Assembly (NCBI GenBank): GCA_029987115.1 | Contig: DALTWK010000007.1 | Coordinates: 9,299 to 73,298, forward strand | DNA from: Methanocorpusculum sp. | GTDB lineage: Archaea; Halobacteriota; Methanomicrobia; Methanomicrobiales; Methanocorpusculaceae | Direction: 5' to 3' | DNA length: 64,000 nucleotides | Shown: piece by piece, positions 17,401-28,191 of the stretch | How positions within the stretch are numbered: position 1 is the stretch's first letter | Layout of the letters: every line of letters begins with the position of its first letter | Translations under genes and position numbers: made by a program | The notes under the pieces: generated by a model | Told to the model about the DNA's origin: nothing | The model's database searches: none | The model's input: only the letters and a program-made list of their open reading frames with translations

Positions 17401-18659
17401 ATCAATAACGGCTGTTCTCCGGACGCAGCAGAGATTATCGGTTCTTTAAACTGCCGTTGCGTTCTCGACGGCGTAAACGTGTATGAGCCGGTCCGCACGT
17501 TGCCTAATTTGTCCGTAAACGTCAGCGTGCATGTCTTGGAACTGTAGTCGTTTTTGGGATAGACGATATACCAGCCGGTCGTCCGCACCAGAGACGCGGA
17601 GTCGTTCGTGTAGTGCTGCTGCGGCGAAGTAAGCGTCTGATCGCCCCAGTCCCAGTCCATCGTCGCCTGCGGAACACAGTACGGATGCGTGTCGATGGTA
17701 ATGTCTCTCCAGTGCACGCGGTACGGAGCTTTGCCGTTGTACGGTGCGGCATCCGGCGACCATTCTGACGACTCCGGATTATACGGATGCGTAAACACCT
17801 CATTCAGCTCGACAACCGGATTCACGACCTCATAGACGGTGACGGTGTTCGTGTATGTGTACAGTTTCTGCGTGTAGTTTTTGTCGTATGTCGATGGTCT
17901 GGTTCCGTTGAAATAATACAGCTGAGCAGTCACCTGGTATTTCCCCGCCTCGGCAAAATCAACCCAGAACTCGCCGGTGTCGCGGTCAACCGAGTACTGG
18001 TAAATCCAGGACGGTTTGGTTCCGATGTCGGGATGAAAATTCGTGTACCAGGTGGCGCCGTCAGTTGATGCTCCGCTGCTGTCTCTAAGCCGCGTAATCT
18101 CGAGACAGTACAGCTGATTGCTGACGTATTTGGTGCCTGCTGTTCGTGCGTAGAGTTTGCCGCTGCAGTTGTGCGTATCGCCGGACTCGGTTTTGACAAG
18201 CGGATAGGTGTCTTCGGTGCTCCACGACTTGCTGGTTAGAAGATTGCCGACATGTCCCTGCATCGTATAGTAACCGGCATCCGGGGCATACTTGTTGTAG
18301 ATTTTGAAAACACCGAGTTTTGTCCCGCCGCGTTCGGTGAGGAACGACACTTCGAATGCATAGGCAACCTGCGTGTGGACGGTCTGTGTCGGAGAAGGAA
18401 CAATGATTTCTTTGTGTCCGCTTAACGGGAACGATTCGCCGTACCAGTAGGCGTCGGTGCCGTTGGTGTATTCTTTCCCGGTTTTGTCGGCGACACGAAT
18501 CTGGAACCATGCGGCATTGACAAACCAGCTCTGGTCGGTAATGTCGAGAACGAAAAACCAGTAGTCATCAACCGGCGGCGAGCAGTAGGTTCCATCGGGC
18601 TGGTTGTAGTACCAGTCGTCCAATTGCTTACAGTAGGCGGAAGATACCGTACACGCCAT
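17235..18659 (-). CDS. Virus tail protein with PKD-like domain, 3' end replaced
   Basis: A 474-residue protein directly downstream of the Dit gene (one-base stop/start overlap at 18659). Several beta-sandwich stretches precede a PKD-like module with MDWDWGDQT and QHYTN at about residues 325-345, suggesting a tail-tip or fibre protein that contacts the host surface. The viral sequence ends at about 17401; the last ~55 codons read hsdM DNA in a wrong frame and give a basic, serine/arginine-rich tail, so the true C-terminus has been lost. Whether the chimera folds is unknown. Confidence 0.6.
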   Translation of the reverse strand: MACTVSSAYCKQLDDWYYNQPDGTYCSPPVDDYWFFVLDITDQSWFVNAAWFQIRVADKTGKEYTNGTDAYWYGESFPLSGHKEIIVPSPTQTVHTQVAYAFEVSFLTERGGTKLGVFKIYNKYAPDAGYYTMQGHVGNLLTSKSWSTEDTYPLVKTESGDTHNCSGKLYARTAGTKYVSNQLYCLEITRLRDSSGASTDGATWYTNFHPDIGTKPSWIYQYSVDRDTGEFWVDFAEAGKYQVTAQLYYFNGTRPSTYDKNYTQKLYTYTNTVTVYEVVNPVVELNEVFTHPYNPESSEWSPDAAPYNGKAPYRVHWRDITIDTHPYCVPQATMDWDWGDQTLTSPQQHYTNDSASLVRTTGWYIVYPKNDYSSKTCTLTFTDKLGNVRTGSYTFTPSRTQRQFKEPIISAASGEQPLLISGSAEGCKDEEDGTALPCIVPADASHRRPLRLRRSGRGSLRFLESTSGNQKGTD

Positions 18660-19387
18660 TATGCATGCCCCCAGCGTTTCTTGAACGTGCCTTTGCAGCC
18701 GTAGAAAGTGTGTTCGCCGATCGGAATTAACGGGAACTGCGAGCCCAGCGTGAACTTGTAGAGGATGTTATTTCCGCTTGTGTCCGTCGCCGTTATCGAG
18801 CTGTCGGTAATCGTGACGTAGTTGGTTAGCATGTAGGCGCCATCACGGAACGCCATGATCTGCACGCCGTCGAGAGCTACATATCTCACCGTAACGCTCA
18901 AAATCAGCTTGCATTCAGCCGGATAATCGCCGTCGTTGACAAAAGCGGTGTTATGCTTGAATGCAGTTTCTTCGGTGTCGGTCCAGTACGGCGAGCATGC
19001 GGTAAACCGGACTTCTATCCAGCAGAACGTATTGGATTCGTAGGTACGGACTGGATACCCCTGCTGCACGTAGACTTCGACTTCGCGGCAGGTTCCGTCA
19101 TCGCGTTCGTACTGCAGAGTCGCCGGTGCATCAGACTGCCTAAACCACGAAAGATACGTTCCTGCCGCCGTTTCGAGTGCTGCCGCCGACTCCGCCTGCA
19201 CCGGAATGGTCAGAGCGATGGTGCGTTCGGTTTTCGAGATTCTCGTCTTAATCACTGCCGAATAATCGGCATTGCTGATGGTCTGTACGGTTCCGGTATT
19301 GCCGTCCGTGCCGGAGAGAGATCCGAACCGGACTGCCGGAAGGGAGTGTGCTGCTCCGTCTGAATCGATGTAGGTGAATGTGCCCAT
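18659..19387 (-). CDS. Distal tail protein (Dit-like)
   Basis: A 242-residue protein with the features of siphovirus distal tail proteins: beta-rich N-terminal half (FTYIDSDGAAHSLPAVRFG, then a strand ladder ending at CWIEVRFTACSPYW near residue 135) and a C-terminal galectin-like beta sandwich (ECKLILSVTVRYVALDGVQI onward). RFTACSPYW is typical of the domain junction in this family. Dit normally follows the tape measure gene; here a 15-kb adhesin cargo separates them, while both stay on the minus strand. The start at 19387 is followed upstream by the repeat that is duplicated at 28322-28457. Confidence 0.7.
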   Translation of the reverse strand: MGTFTYIDSDGAAHSLPAVRFGSLSGTDGNTGTVQTISNADYSAVIKTRISKTERTIALTIPVQAESAAALETAAGTYLSWFRQSDAPATLQYERDDGTCREVEVYVQQGYPVRTYESNTFCWIEVRFTACSPYWTDTEETAFKHNTAFVNDGDYPAECKLILSVTVRYVALDGVQIMAFRDGAYMLTNYVTITDSSITATDTSGNNILYKFTLGSQFPLIPIGEHTFYGCKGTFKKRWGHA

Positions 19388-19394
19388 GTTTCTT

Positions 19395-19531
19395 TGGGTA
19401 ATGGTTTGCTGTACGGCAGAATGTACAAATGGAGGTTTGTTTATATGGGGTTGTCTGCAGGGGTTTTACGGGGTTGTCATTGAGCGAGAAGCTTTACAGC
19501 AAATTCGGGGCGGTGTCAGAATAGGGGGTTT
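19395..19531. repeat. Duplicated Dit-upstream segment, copy A
   Basis: This 137-base segment begins a few bases upstream of the Dit start and matches 28322-28457 at roughly 80-85% by eye (shared cores atggaggtttgtttatatgg and gctttacagcaaattcggg). The match stops at agaatagggggttt. It marks the left edge of the duplicated adhesin unit. Confidence 0.85.
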
Positions 19532-20059
19532 TGGGTGTGGAGGAAAATGTCTGTTCCGGATCTGTTTCATGATTGAGGATGCTGGCGGTGATTGTATTGG
19601 ATGGTATGAATATAGAATAGGTAGCGATGACGCTGAAATTCGCGCGATTTGGTTGTTGTTACATAAAGCAAACGTTTTGGGACAGGATTTTGCGGATGAT
19701 GAAATGCGGACAGGGATGGAAGGAAAAAAGGTCGGAATTTGGTTGAATTACAGATTGTAGCGGATTACGGGGAGTTAAGCATGATGCTGGTGCTTCGCCT
19801 CGGTATTGTGCCGGAATGTTGAAAAAGTTCTGGTTAATGTTTTTGAATGACAATCCTGCGAAATTTCAAGAAAAATAGCGAATATGTTGGAGAAAAACGT
19901 TTTTTTTTTTTCGTGAAATTTTAAGAAATATATGGCAAATGTCATTTAACAATGGTTTATTTTATAATATTCTCGGGCTAAAATTATAAACATCAACAAG
20001 AGCTGTATGAGGTAACGGATGATGTTACTTTACGTTTACTTTATGGATATGATGAGAAA
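19532..20059 (+). promoter_or_regulatory. Leader and promoter region of the 2706-residue adhesin
   Basis: This 528-base stretch has no convincing gene. It is AT-rich towards the adhesin, with a 13-T run at about 19901-19913 and the TATA-like sequences tttataatatt near 19969 and aattataaaca near 19982. Transcription from the second would begin around 20010, leaving a leader of about 50 bases before the ATG at 20060. Confidence 0.4.
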
Positions 20060-23000
20060 ATGAAACTTGAAATGAAGAAAGGAATTGCTGTAATTGCGGT
20101 AGCGGCGCTGGTACTGATGTGCTTTGTCGGTGCCGGGGCAGCCAGTGGAAATGTGATTACGAAAGATACGGTGGTGACTGACGTTTATAATAGTTCTGGC
20201 TACACCTATTCTGTTTACACGATTAGTACTCCCGAAGGTCTGGAGAGATTCCGTGATTTAGTGAACAAAGATTCCCTTAATTTTGAAGGCCACGGAGTAA
20301 AGTTAAAGGCCGATATTATTGATCTTAGTGAATGTGATGAGTGGGATTATTCAATTGGTTATGATAGCGATCATGCATTCAAAGGAGCGTTCTTGGGTGA
20401 AGACTGCACGATAACAGGTTTGAGGGGTTCGGGGGAATATATGCGCGGTCTGTTCGGGTATGTTTATGGGGATAATGTTAACACGGCTGCAACTTATTAT
20501 AAAGGTTATATCGAAAAAGTTACGCTTGCCAATTCAACAATTTCATCAAAAAGTAAAAACTACATTGGGGGTTTAGTTGGGTACACTAAATATGCGGTAA
20601 TTGAGAATTGCAGTGCAGTAAATTGTTCTATTGGGGGGACAGGGGGGTCTATAGGCGGTTTGGTCGGTGGGACATCTATGAGTTGTCGTGTAACTAACTG
20701 TAGTGCTATAAATTGCACTGTAACTTCAGAAGGATATAATGTGGGCGGTTTGGTCGGCAACGGTAATTGTGTGGAGTTAAGGAGCTGTTATGCAAAAGAT
20801 TGTGTAGTTTTGTCGATTGGTGATAACTCGAACTGCGCGGGCGGCTTGGTCGGATATACAATAACCTCGAAGCTGTATGGGTGCGTTGCAAGCGGGTGCT
20901 ATGTTAGTTCAACGCTTGTTGGTGTGGGCGGATTAATTGGCTATGCATCCACTTATTCAGTAATAAGCGGGTGTTTGGCTGAGTATTGTATTATGGTGAC
21001 GAGCGACGATAAAGTGGGGGGGTTGATTGGTTGGGCAAGCAACATGAAATTTGGTAAATATGCATGTGACTGGAACGGGGAAGGGTTTGGTACTGGAAGT
21101 AGTAGTGTGCCCTGTTGTGTGAAGTATTGCCTGGTTGTTGGAAACTCGGAAAGTAATATCGGGCCGGTGATTGGTTACATATATGAGAGAAGTGATGGTA
21201 AGGATTCAGTAATCTATAATAATGACGCTGAATGTACTGGAACTGCTATTATATCTGGAAGTGATGCAGCGAAAGAATATGGGTTTACTGAAGGTAATTG
21301 TCCAGGGATTAATGTGTGTTCTAATAGTACATCGGATGTGACGTATACTAAAGTTGGTACGGTTGGTTATACAATTTCAGGGTTGATTCCGAAAGACTCA
21401 TCAAACAGCAAATGGTGCGGTTCATCTGAAATTGGATATAAGGGTACGGAGGTCGAATCTGTGAGCCATGGATCGTTCCCGGTTGCATTTGCTGTTGTTG
21501 ACGGTGTGCAAGGAAAGGGAGTTGTGAAAGGTGCCGAAGAAGAGGATGAGGATTATAGGTATTATTTGACATGTATGGTGCCGTATGGTGGAAGTGTGAT
21601 AATTACCGTGGATCCGGCTGAAAATTATACACCTGTGGCTAAAAATGATGTTGTTGGTGTTAGTTTGTCTGGTAATTCACTTACCTTATCCGATGTGAAA
21701 TCGATGCATAATGTTGAGGTTGATTTCGTAACGTATAATAAAACGGTTGAGGAAGATGGTACCATAGTTCTGGGCCTGATTGCGGATATAACAGGGCCTC
21801 TTGAGATTCCGGATAACTGGGAAAAAGTAAGAGTTGAACTTAATGGACATAAGATTACTGGGGCAGATGGCACGGTTGGTGCTGTGAATGGTCAACCGGG
21901 AATTCTGATTACTGACGGGGATGTTGATAAATCCGGAACTCTTAACTTGACGATAAAAGGTACCGGAAAAGTTATCGGCGGTAACGGTGCTGATGCAACT
22001 GCAACATCTGCAGCCGGTGCCGGCGGAAATGGTATTTCAGTTGATGCCAATGCTTCTGTGGTATCGGTGACGATGACGGGCGGTGTTGCAGTTACTGCCG
22101 GTAATGGTGGGAAAGGATGTGCTGAATCGAGTACTGTGGAAGATAAGAACGGTGCTAACGGCGGTGCGGGCATAGCAGGCACTATTGAAACTTTGAGTGT
22201 TGAGAATGGATCGGTGAATGGAGGAGCTGGCGGAGCTGGTGCTGATGCGACAGAAAATTCCGTGTCTGGTGCTGGCGGTAACGGAGGAGATGGTGTTGAT
22301 ACAATTGGTTCTGTTGGGGTTGGCACAAGCGGATCTGTGACCGGCGGTAAGGGTGGAGACGGTGGTGACGGATACAGCGGTGATGCTGTAGTTTCTGATG
22401 ATGATGTGCTGAAAGGGGCGAACGGCGGTAACGGGGGATATGGTATTGATACGACCGGAACAGTGGAGGCAGCAGGTACGGTGGCAGCGGGTGACGGCGG
22501 TGATGGAGGGGATTCGGGTAATGGTAATGCTGGTAACGGAGGTACTGGCGGAAACGGTATTGATACTGCTGATGCTTCAAGTATAGTTGGGAATGTAAGT
22601 ACGTCGGGAACGGTAACTGCCGGAAAAGGCGGTGACGGCGGAGATGCGATCGGTTCCGGTAACGGCGGTAAAGGAGGGGACGGCGGTACCGGGTCGAAGG
22701 TCGTTGGGTCGGCAACTACAACAATTACATCGGGAACGCTGAAAGGCGGTAAAGGCGGTGATGGCGGAAATTCGTACAGCGGAACGGTTGGAAGCGGAGG
22801 AAAAGGCGGAGGTGCAGCTGTGCCGGAGGCATCAGGTTCAGGTGCTGAGAATGGTGCTGCTGGTAATTCAGGAGTCTCTACTGCTGTTCTGGAGCCGGCA
22901 GATAAGTTCAAGGTTATTCTGAATGAAAGCGGGTATTCAATTGAACTGAAAGAAGATCTTGTTTATAATGAGGGAGACCTTACAGGTGACTCTCTGATAA

Positions 23001-26000
23001 TTCCTGACAATCTGGGTAATGTTACTCTGGATCTGAAAGGACACAAGATTGTCGGAGCGAATGGAACGAATGGAGGTTCTGATGAGGATAAAGCCGGTAA
23101 ACCTGCGATTGTCTTCAAGCACGAAACTGATGGAACCGGAACTGTTCTGACGATTACGACTTCTGTTGCTAACGAGGACTGCAAGATACAGGGTGGAAAC
23201 GGTTTGGAAAATTCGGGTGCTGATGGCGGTGAAGGTATATCGGTTCCTGATGTTGCTGTTGGTGTGAAGATTACTGTAGGCAATGTTCCAGTGTACGGCG
23301 GAAGCGGTGCGGCGGGATCTGACAGTTGCGGCGGTAACGGCGGTGTTGGTATTGCGGGTAATGCTGCGGTAACGGTACAAAACGGTCAGGTTACGGGTGG
23401 TAACGGCGGCGACGGTTCTGCTGGAGATGTCGGAGGCTGCGGCGGAGACAGTGTTAACGTGAAAGGAAATGTAACTGTTGATGCTGACGGTGATGTGATC
23501 GGCGGTAACGGCGGTGCAGGCGGAGATTCTACGGAAGGTTCTGCCGGAGCTGGTGGTGACGGCGGTGCAGGTGTCTCTACCAAAGGCACAGTTATCTCGA
23601 GCGGTGATATCGCCGGAGGCAATGGCGGAAAAGGCGGTAATGCAACCGGTACCGGCAGCAGTGATAACGGCGGTGCTGGAGGAGCAGGCGGAGTCGGTGT
23701 TGATGCGGATGACGCTGTTACAATAACTGACGGAACGGTTACGGGCGGTAACGGAAATGACGGCGGAACTTCGGCTGCCGGAAGCGCCGGTGACGGCGGT
23801 AAAGGAGGAAACGGTTCTGAATCTGAAGTTTCTACAACGGTAAACGGCGGAACGCTGAAAGGCGGAAACGGCGGAAATACGTCCGGAACGACAGCAGGTA
23901 AAGGTGGCAAGTCTGCAGTTCCTGCTGTGCAGCCTGATTATACTGGAACTGTGACTGATGGTAAAGATGGTTTTATTGTTAAAGGAGATGGGGATGGCGG
24001 AATTATTATGACGCTTACTGGTAATATTGCCGGTCCGTTGGAGATTCCTGACAACAAGGGTACGATTACTCTGGATTTGAATGGATTCACGATTACCGGT
24101 GCGAATGGTGATGATGATAATAATGATGGTCAACCGGGAATTCTGATTACTGACGGGGTTGATGGTACAGCCGGAACTCTTGTGTTAACGATTAAAGGAC
24201 CTGGATCTGTTCTCGGCGGCAACGGTGCTGATGCAACTGCTACATCTGCAGCCGGTGCCGGCGGAAATGGTATTTCAGTTGATGCCAATGCTTCTGTGGT
24301 ATCGGTGACGATGACGGGCGGTGTTACGGTCGCTGCAGGAAAGGGCGGGAAAGGATTGAGCGGACAAAATCCGAACGGTGCTGCAGGCGGTGCAGGTATT
24401 TCCGGAGCTGTTTCTGAAGTGACTGTTAAGGACGGAACTGTTACCGGCGGTAACGGCGGTAACGGTGCTGATGCAACAGGAACCGCTACATCCGGAATCG
24501 GTGGTGCCGGCGGAAACGGTATTGGTATTTCCGGTTCTAGTACCAGTGTGACGATTACTGCCGGTTGTGTGTCCGGCGGAAACGGTGGAAACGGCGGTGC
24601 TTATGAGACCGGCGGAGAAGGGGGTGCTGGCGGTGCTGGTGGCGCTGGTGGAAACGGTTCTTCCTGCACATCGACTACGGTAAACGGCGGAACGCTGAAA
24701 GGCGGAAACGGCGGAAATACGTACGGTAGTAGTGTTGGTAACGCAGGATTATCTGCAGATCCTGCTGTGCAGTCTGGTTATACTGGAACTGTGACTGATG
24801 GTAAAGATGGTGTCAAGCTTCCGAATCCGCAACCGGCAGGAAAGTTTACCGTTGAAGAAGATGGAAATGACGGATTTATTCTGAAACTTACTGATAATAT
24901 TGCCGGTCCGTTAGAGATTCCTGACAATTGGGGTACGATTACTCTGGATCTGAATGGATACACGATTACCGGAGCGAATGGTGAAGGTGATAATAAGGAT
25001 GGTCTGCCGGGAATTCTGATTACTGACGGGGTTGAAGGTACAGCCGGAACTCTTGCGTTAACGATTAAAGGACCTGGACACGTTTTCGGCGGTGACGGTG
25101 CTGATGCAACTGCTACATCTGCAGCTGGTGCCGGCGGAAACGGTATTTCTGTTGAAGACGGTGCTTCTGCGGTATCGGTGACGCTTGACAGCGGTGTTAC
25201 GGTTAAAGCAGGAAAGGGCGGTAACGGATATGCCGGGTCGACTGCCGAGAATGGGGAGAACGGTGCTGCAGGCGGTGCAGGTATTTCCGGAGCTGTTTCT
25301 GAAGTGACTGTTAAGGACGGAACTGTTACCGGCGGTAACGGCGGTAACGGTGCTGATGCAACAGGAACCGCTACATCCGGAATCGGTGGTGCCGGCGGAA
25401 ACGGTATTGGTATTTCCGGTTCTAGTACCAGTGTGACGATTACTGCCGGTTGTGTGTCCGGCGGAAACGGTGGAAACGGCGGTGCTTATGAGACCGGCGG
25501 AGAAGGGGGTGCTGGCGGTGCTGGTGGCGCTGGTGGAAACGGTTCTTCCTGCACATCGACTACGGTAAACGGCGGAACGCTGAAAGGCGGAAACGGCGGA
25601 AATACGTACGGTAGTAGTGTTGGTAACGCAGGATTATCTGCAGATCCTGCTGTGCAGTCTGGTTATACTGGAACTGTGACTGATGGTAAAGATGGTGTCA
25701 AGCTTCCGAATCCGCAGCCGGCAGGAAAGTTTACCGTTGAAGAAGATGGGAATGACGGATTTATTCTGAAACTTACTGATAATGTTACCGGTCCGTTAGA
25801 TATTCCTGATGATTGGGGCACGATTACTCTGGATTTGAATGGATACACGATTACCGGTGCTGACGGTACGGATACAACATCAGAAAACGGTGCAGGCAGT
25901 CCGGGAATTGTTGTAACGAGTGGTGACGGATCTGAAAGTCTGAAACTGACGGTTACTGACAATTCGACGGGAACGAAAGGTTCTGTCATCGGAGGAATTG

Positions 26001-28180
26001 CATTTGCCGGGTCCGGATGTGACGGCGGTGCTGGTATTTCGGTTGCAGACGGTGCGAATGTTACGTCGATTGCGGTTTCTGGCGGTGTTACGGTGAAAGG
26101 CGGTAACGGTGCTGATGTTTCCGGTTCTGCTGCAAAAGCTGGTAACGGAGGGGAAGGAATTGATGCCGGAGATGAAGGCAGCAAAGTTGTTGTTACAGTG
26201 AAAGAGGAAGCCAAAGTGATTGGAGGAGACGGCGGGGCAGGAAGTAAGAATACCGATGATGAAGAATCTGAAGGTAACGGCGGCGCCGGAATTTCCGGAA
26301 ATGCCGATGTTGCGGTTGATGGCGGAACGGTAAAAGGCGGCAACGGCGGCAGCGGTGCTGCAGCATCGGGTAACGGCGATGGAGGTAACGGCGGTAACGG
26401 AGGAGCGGGTGCTGACGTGAGCGGTGACGTTACGGTTGAACAGAACGGTAAAGTTGAAGGAGGTAAAGGCGGAAACGGCGGATTATCTGAGAACGGTTCT
26501 GCCGGAGACGGAGGTAACGGAGGAGCTGGTGCCAAAGCTGAAGGAGATGTTACCGTGGAAGGTACTAAAACCGGCGATAACAAAGGAGGGTCGGTAACCG
26601 GCGGAGCAGGCGGAAAAGGCGGTAATGCGGCTGGTTCCGGTGATGCAGGTGACGGTGGAAACGGAGGTAACGGTGCTGAAACCGGCAACAATTCTAACAT
26701 TGATGTCAAGGATGACGGTAAGGTGACCGGAGGTAACGGTGGAGCAGGCGGAGATGCAACAGGCTCGACTGATTCCGGCATAGCTGGTGATGGTGGAGCA
26801 GGCGGAAACGGTACTGAGACTGGCTCTGGTTCGAAAGTTACTGTTGAAGATAATGGTGAGGTAACCGGCGGAGCAGGCGGAAAAGGCGGTAATGCAGCTG
26901 GTTCTGGTGATGCAGGTGACGGTGGAAACGGTGGAAATGGTGCGGGCGGAAGTGGTACGCTTGTGGTAAAAGGCGGTAACGTTTCCGGCGGTAACGGCGG
27001 GGATGGAGGAACTGCGTCTGCGGGTAACGGTGGAGACGGTGGAGACGGCGGAAACGATGCCGGGTCCGATATCAGCGGTAACGTTTCCGGCGGAAAGCTG
27101 AACGGCGGAAAAGGCGGAGCAGGCGGAACGTCGACGAGCGGTGAGCAGGGCAAGTCCGGTTCCGACGGCAAGGTGATGAACACTGGTTCTGGATCGTCAT
27201 CCGGTTCATCGACAAGTTCGTTTACCGGAACTGCCTCTGCATCCGCTGACGGAACTGTTACGTTCAGCCGTTCCACTGTTGTCGATGCGGTGAAAGCCGA
27301 AGGCGCGACGGGTGCAAAACTTACTGCAAGTTCCGACAAGACGGAGAACGGCTGGTACGGATTCACATTATCCGTAAGCGGTTCTTCAAACGGCGGGGAA
27401 ATCTCCTACCAGGTTCCGCTGGATGTCATCGCACTGAAAGGCTACACGGAAAACGATGTCTCTCTGTATCACAAAGAAAGCGGCGAGTGGGTTGCTGTTC
27501 CGACAACGCTGGTTACAACGGATGCAAAGTATGCATATTATGTATCCGATACGGATGAATTTGGTGCATTCTCCATCGGATTTGAAGAAGGTGCAGCAGA
27601 GCAGAAGACGTCGGAACCAACCGGAACTTATCAAGAGACGGATGCCGGTTTGGTGGAAGGCGTCGGATTTAGTGCTGACGGAATGAATGATGTTACGGTT
27701 ACGACGGAAGGACTTGATGCATACGAAGGAACTGTCTTCAAACTGGATTTAGGCGAGACCATGGGTATTCAGAACCTGAATGTGCTTGAAGCAGGCAGTA
27801 CCGACGGCGTCGAGTTCTATGATGTGTTTGCGGTAACGCCGAAAACCGAATCAAATAAGGTCACTGAGATTTACTTCAAGGTCCCGCTTGATGATCTGAA
27901 GAATGCTGGATACGGACTGTATGATGTTGCACTCTATCACGGGATTTCCGATACCAAGTGGATTCCGCTGGACACGTATCTGGTTGAAACGGATTCCGCG
28001 TATGCTCACTACAAGGCTGTGACGGACGGTGCATCTCCGTTCGGCGTCCTGTTCGTGGAAAACGGAACCGTGAACGAAGTAACGCCGGTAACTCAGGAAC
28101 CGGTAAAGACACCGGCTCCGATACTTGGTGTTCTCGCCGGACTTGGCGCAATTTGTGTTCTTCTGAAGAGAAGACACTAA
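20060..28180 (+). CDS. Giant glycine-rich adhesin-like surface protein
   Basis: A 2706-residue secreted protein. A signal peptide (residues 1-30, hydrophobic core IAVIAVAALVLMCFVGAGA) is followed by a GLUG-repeat region (about 165-340, repeated GGLVG with NCSAVNC-type strands). Then five modules start near residues 572, 976, 1320, 1612 and 1907; each begins with a block like GPLEIPDNWGTITLDLNGY and continues into long Gly/Asn/Ala repeats (GGNGGNG type) likely to form a parallel beta-helix. A C-terminal domain from about 2377 is shared with the next adhesin. The end, TPAPILGVLAGLGA, hydrophobic stretch, then KRRH, is a PGF-CTERM-like anchor. It sits as cargo inside the provirus on the opposite strand to the tail genes. 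Ligand unknown; adhesion is inferred. Confidence 0.85.
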   Translation: MKLEMKKGIAVIAVAALVLMCFVGAGAASGNVITKDTVVTDVYNSSGYTYSVYTISTPEGLERFRDLVNKDSLNFEGHGVKLKADIIDLSECDEWDYSIGYDSDHAFKGAFLGEDCTITGLRGSGEYMRGLFGYVYGDNVNTAATYYKGYIEKVTLANSTISSKSKNYIGGLVGYTKYAVIENCSAVNCSIGGTGGSIGGLVGGTSMSCRVTNCSAINCTVTSEGYNVGGLVGNGNCVELRSCYAKDCVVLSIGDNSNCAGGLVGYTITSKLYGCVASGCYVSSTLVGVGGLIGYASTYSVISGCLAEYCIMVTSDDKVGGLIGWASNMKFGKYACDWNGEGFGTGSSSVPCCVKYCLVVGNSESNIGPVIGYIYERSDGKDSVIYNNDAECTGTAIISGSDAAKEYGFTEGNCPGINVCSNSTSDVTYTKVGTVGYTISGLIPKDSSNSKWCGSSEIGYKGTEVESVSHGSFPVAFAVVDGVQGKGVVKGAEEEDEDYRYYLTCMVPYGGSVIITVDPAENYTPVAKNDVVGVSLSGNSLTLSDVKSMHNVEVDFVTYNKTVEEDGTIVLGLIADITGPLEIPDNWEKVRVELNGHKITGADGTVGAVNGQPGILITDGDVDKSGTLNLTIKGTGKVIGGNGADATATSAAGAGGNGISVDANASVVSVTMTGGVAVTAGNGGKGCAESSTVEDKNGANGGAGIAGTIETLSVENGSVNGGAGGAGADATENSVSGAGGNGGDGVDTIGSVGVGTSGSVTGGKGGDGGDGYSGDAVVSDDDVLKGANGGNGGYGIDTTGTVEAAGTVAAGDGGDGGDSGNGNAGNGGTGGNGIDTADASSIVGNVSTSGTVTAGKGGDGGDAIGSGNGGKGGDGGTGSKVVGSATTTITSGTLKGGKGGDGGNSYSGTVGSGGKGGGAAVPEASGSGAENGAAGNSGVSTAVLEPADKFKVILNESGYSIELKEDLVYNEGDLTGDSLIIPDNLGNVTLDLKGHKIVGANGTNGGSDEDKAGKPAIVFKHETDGTGTVLTITTSVANEDCKIQGGNGLENSGADGGEGISVPDVAVGVKITVGNVPVYGGSGAAGSDSCGGNGGVGIAGNAAVTVQNGQVTGGNGGDGSAGDVGGCGGDSVNVKGNVTVDADGDVIGGNGGAGGDSTEGSAGAGGDGGAGVSTKGTVISSGDIAGGNGGKGGNATGTGSSDNGGAGGAGGVGVDADDAVTITDGTVTGGNGNDGGTSAAGSAGDGGKGGNGSESEVSTTVNGGTLKGGNGGNTSGTTAGKGGKSAVPAVQPDYTGTVTDGKDGFIVKGDGDGGIIMTLTGNIAGPLEIPDNKGTITLDLNGFTITGANGDDDNNDGQPGILITDGVDGTAGTLVLTIKGPGSVLGGNGADATATSAAGAGGNGISVDANASVVSVTMTGGVTVAAGKGGKGLSGQNPNGAAGGAGISGAVSEVTVKDGTVTGGNGGNGADATGTATSGIGGAGGNGIGISGSSTSVTITAGCVSGGNGGNGGAYETGGEGGAGGAGGAGGNGSSCTSTTVNGGTLKGGNGGNTYGSSVGNAGLSADPAVQSGYTGTVTDGKDGVKLPNPQPAGKFTVEEDGNDGFILKLTDNIAGPLEIPDNWGTITLDLNGYTITGANGEGDNKDGLPGILITDGVEGTAGTLALTIKGPGHVFGGDGADATATSAAGAGGNGISVEDGASAVSVTLDSGVTVKAGKGGNGYAGSTAENGENGAAGGAGISGAVSEVTVKDGTVTGGNGGNGADATGTATSGIGGAGGNGIGISGSSTSVTITAGCVSGGNGGNGGAYETGGEGGAGGAGGAGGNGSSCTSTTVNGGTLKGGNGGNTYGSSVGNAGLSADPAVQSGYTGTVTDGKDGVKLPNPQPAGKFTVEEDGNDGFILKLTDNVTGPLDIPDDWGTITLDLNGYTITGADGTDTTSENGAGSPGIVVTSGDGSESLKLTVTDNSTGTKGSVIGGIAFAGSGCDGGAGISVADGANVTSIAVSGGVTVKGGNGADVSGSAAKAGNGGEGIDAGDEGSKVVVTVKEEAKVIGGDGGAGSKNTDDEESEGNGGAGISGNADVAVDGGTVKGGNGGSGAAASGNGDGGNGGNGGAGADVSGDVTVEQNGKVEGGKGGNGGLSENGSAGDGGNGGAGAKAEGDVTVEGTKTGDNKGGSVTGGAGGKGGNAAGSGDAGDGGNGGNGAETGNNSNIDVKDDGKVTGGNGGAGGDATGSTDSGIAGDGGAGGNGTETGSGSKVTVEDNGEVTGGAGGKGGNAAGSGDAGDGGNGGNGAGGSGTLVVKGGNVSGGNGGDGGTASAGNGGDGGDGGNDAGSDISGNVSGGKLNGGKGGAGGTSTSGEQGKSGSDGKVMNTGSGSSSGSSTSSFTGTASASADGTVTFSRSTVVDAVKAEGATGAKLTASSDKTENGWYGFTLSVSGSSNGGEISYQVPLDVIALKGYTENDVSLYHKESGEWVAVPTTLVTTDAKYAYYVSDTDEFGAFSIGFEEGAAEQKTSEPTGTYQETDAGLVEGVGFSADGMNDVTVTTEGLDAYEGTVFKLDLGETMGIQNLNVLEAGSTDGVEFYDVFAVTPKTESNKVTEIYFKVPLDDLKNAGYGLYDVALYHGISDTKWIPLDTYLVETDSAYAHYKAVTDGASPFGVLFVENGTVNEVTPVTQEPVKTPAPILGVLAGLGAICVLLKRRH
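24373..25780 (+). repeat. 885-bp tandem internal repeat in the adhesin gene
   Basis: The DNA from about 24373 recurs at an exact offset of 885 bases (295 codons) from about 25258. The two copies are nearly identical for over 500 bases; the first clear difference near the end is caaccgg at 24830 versus cagccgg at 25715. Reading frame is kept, so the protein simply gains a module. This indicates recent unequal recombination within the gene. Confidence 0.85.
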
Positions 28181-28191
28181 AAACACTCATC

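Noticed and set aside
21892..27366. Long minus-strand readings rich in proline and serine opposite the first adhesin gene
   Set aside because: They are the mirror of Gly/Asn-rich repeats on the plus strand (ggc/ggt gives P on the reverse). No start signals, and their composition follows directly from the sense repeats.
20060..28180. Glycine-rich repeats as CRISPR or other regular DNA repeat array
   Set aside because: The repeats are in-frame coding modules of irregular length without spacers; no CRISPR array was found anywhere in the window.
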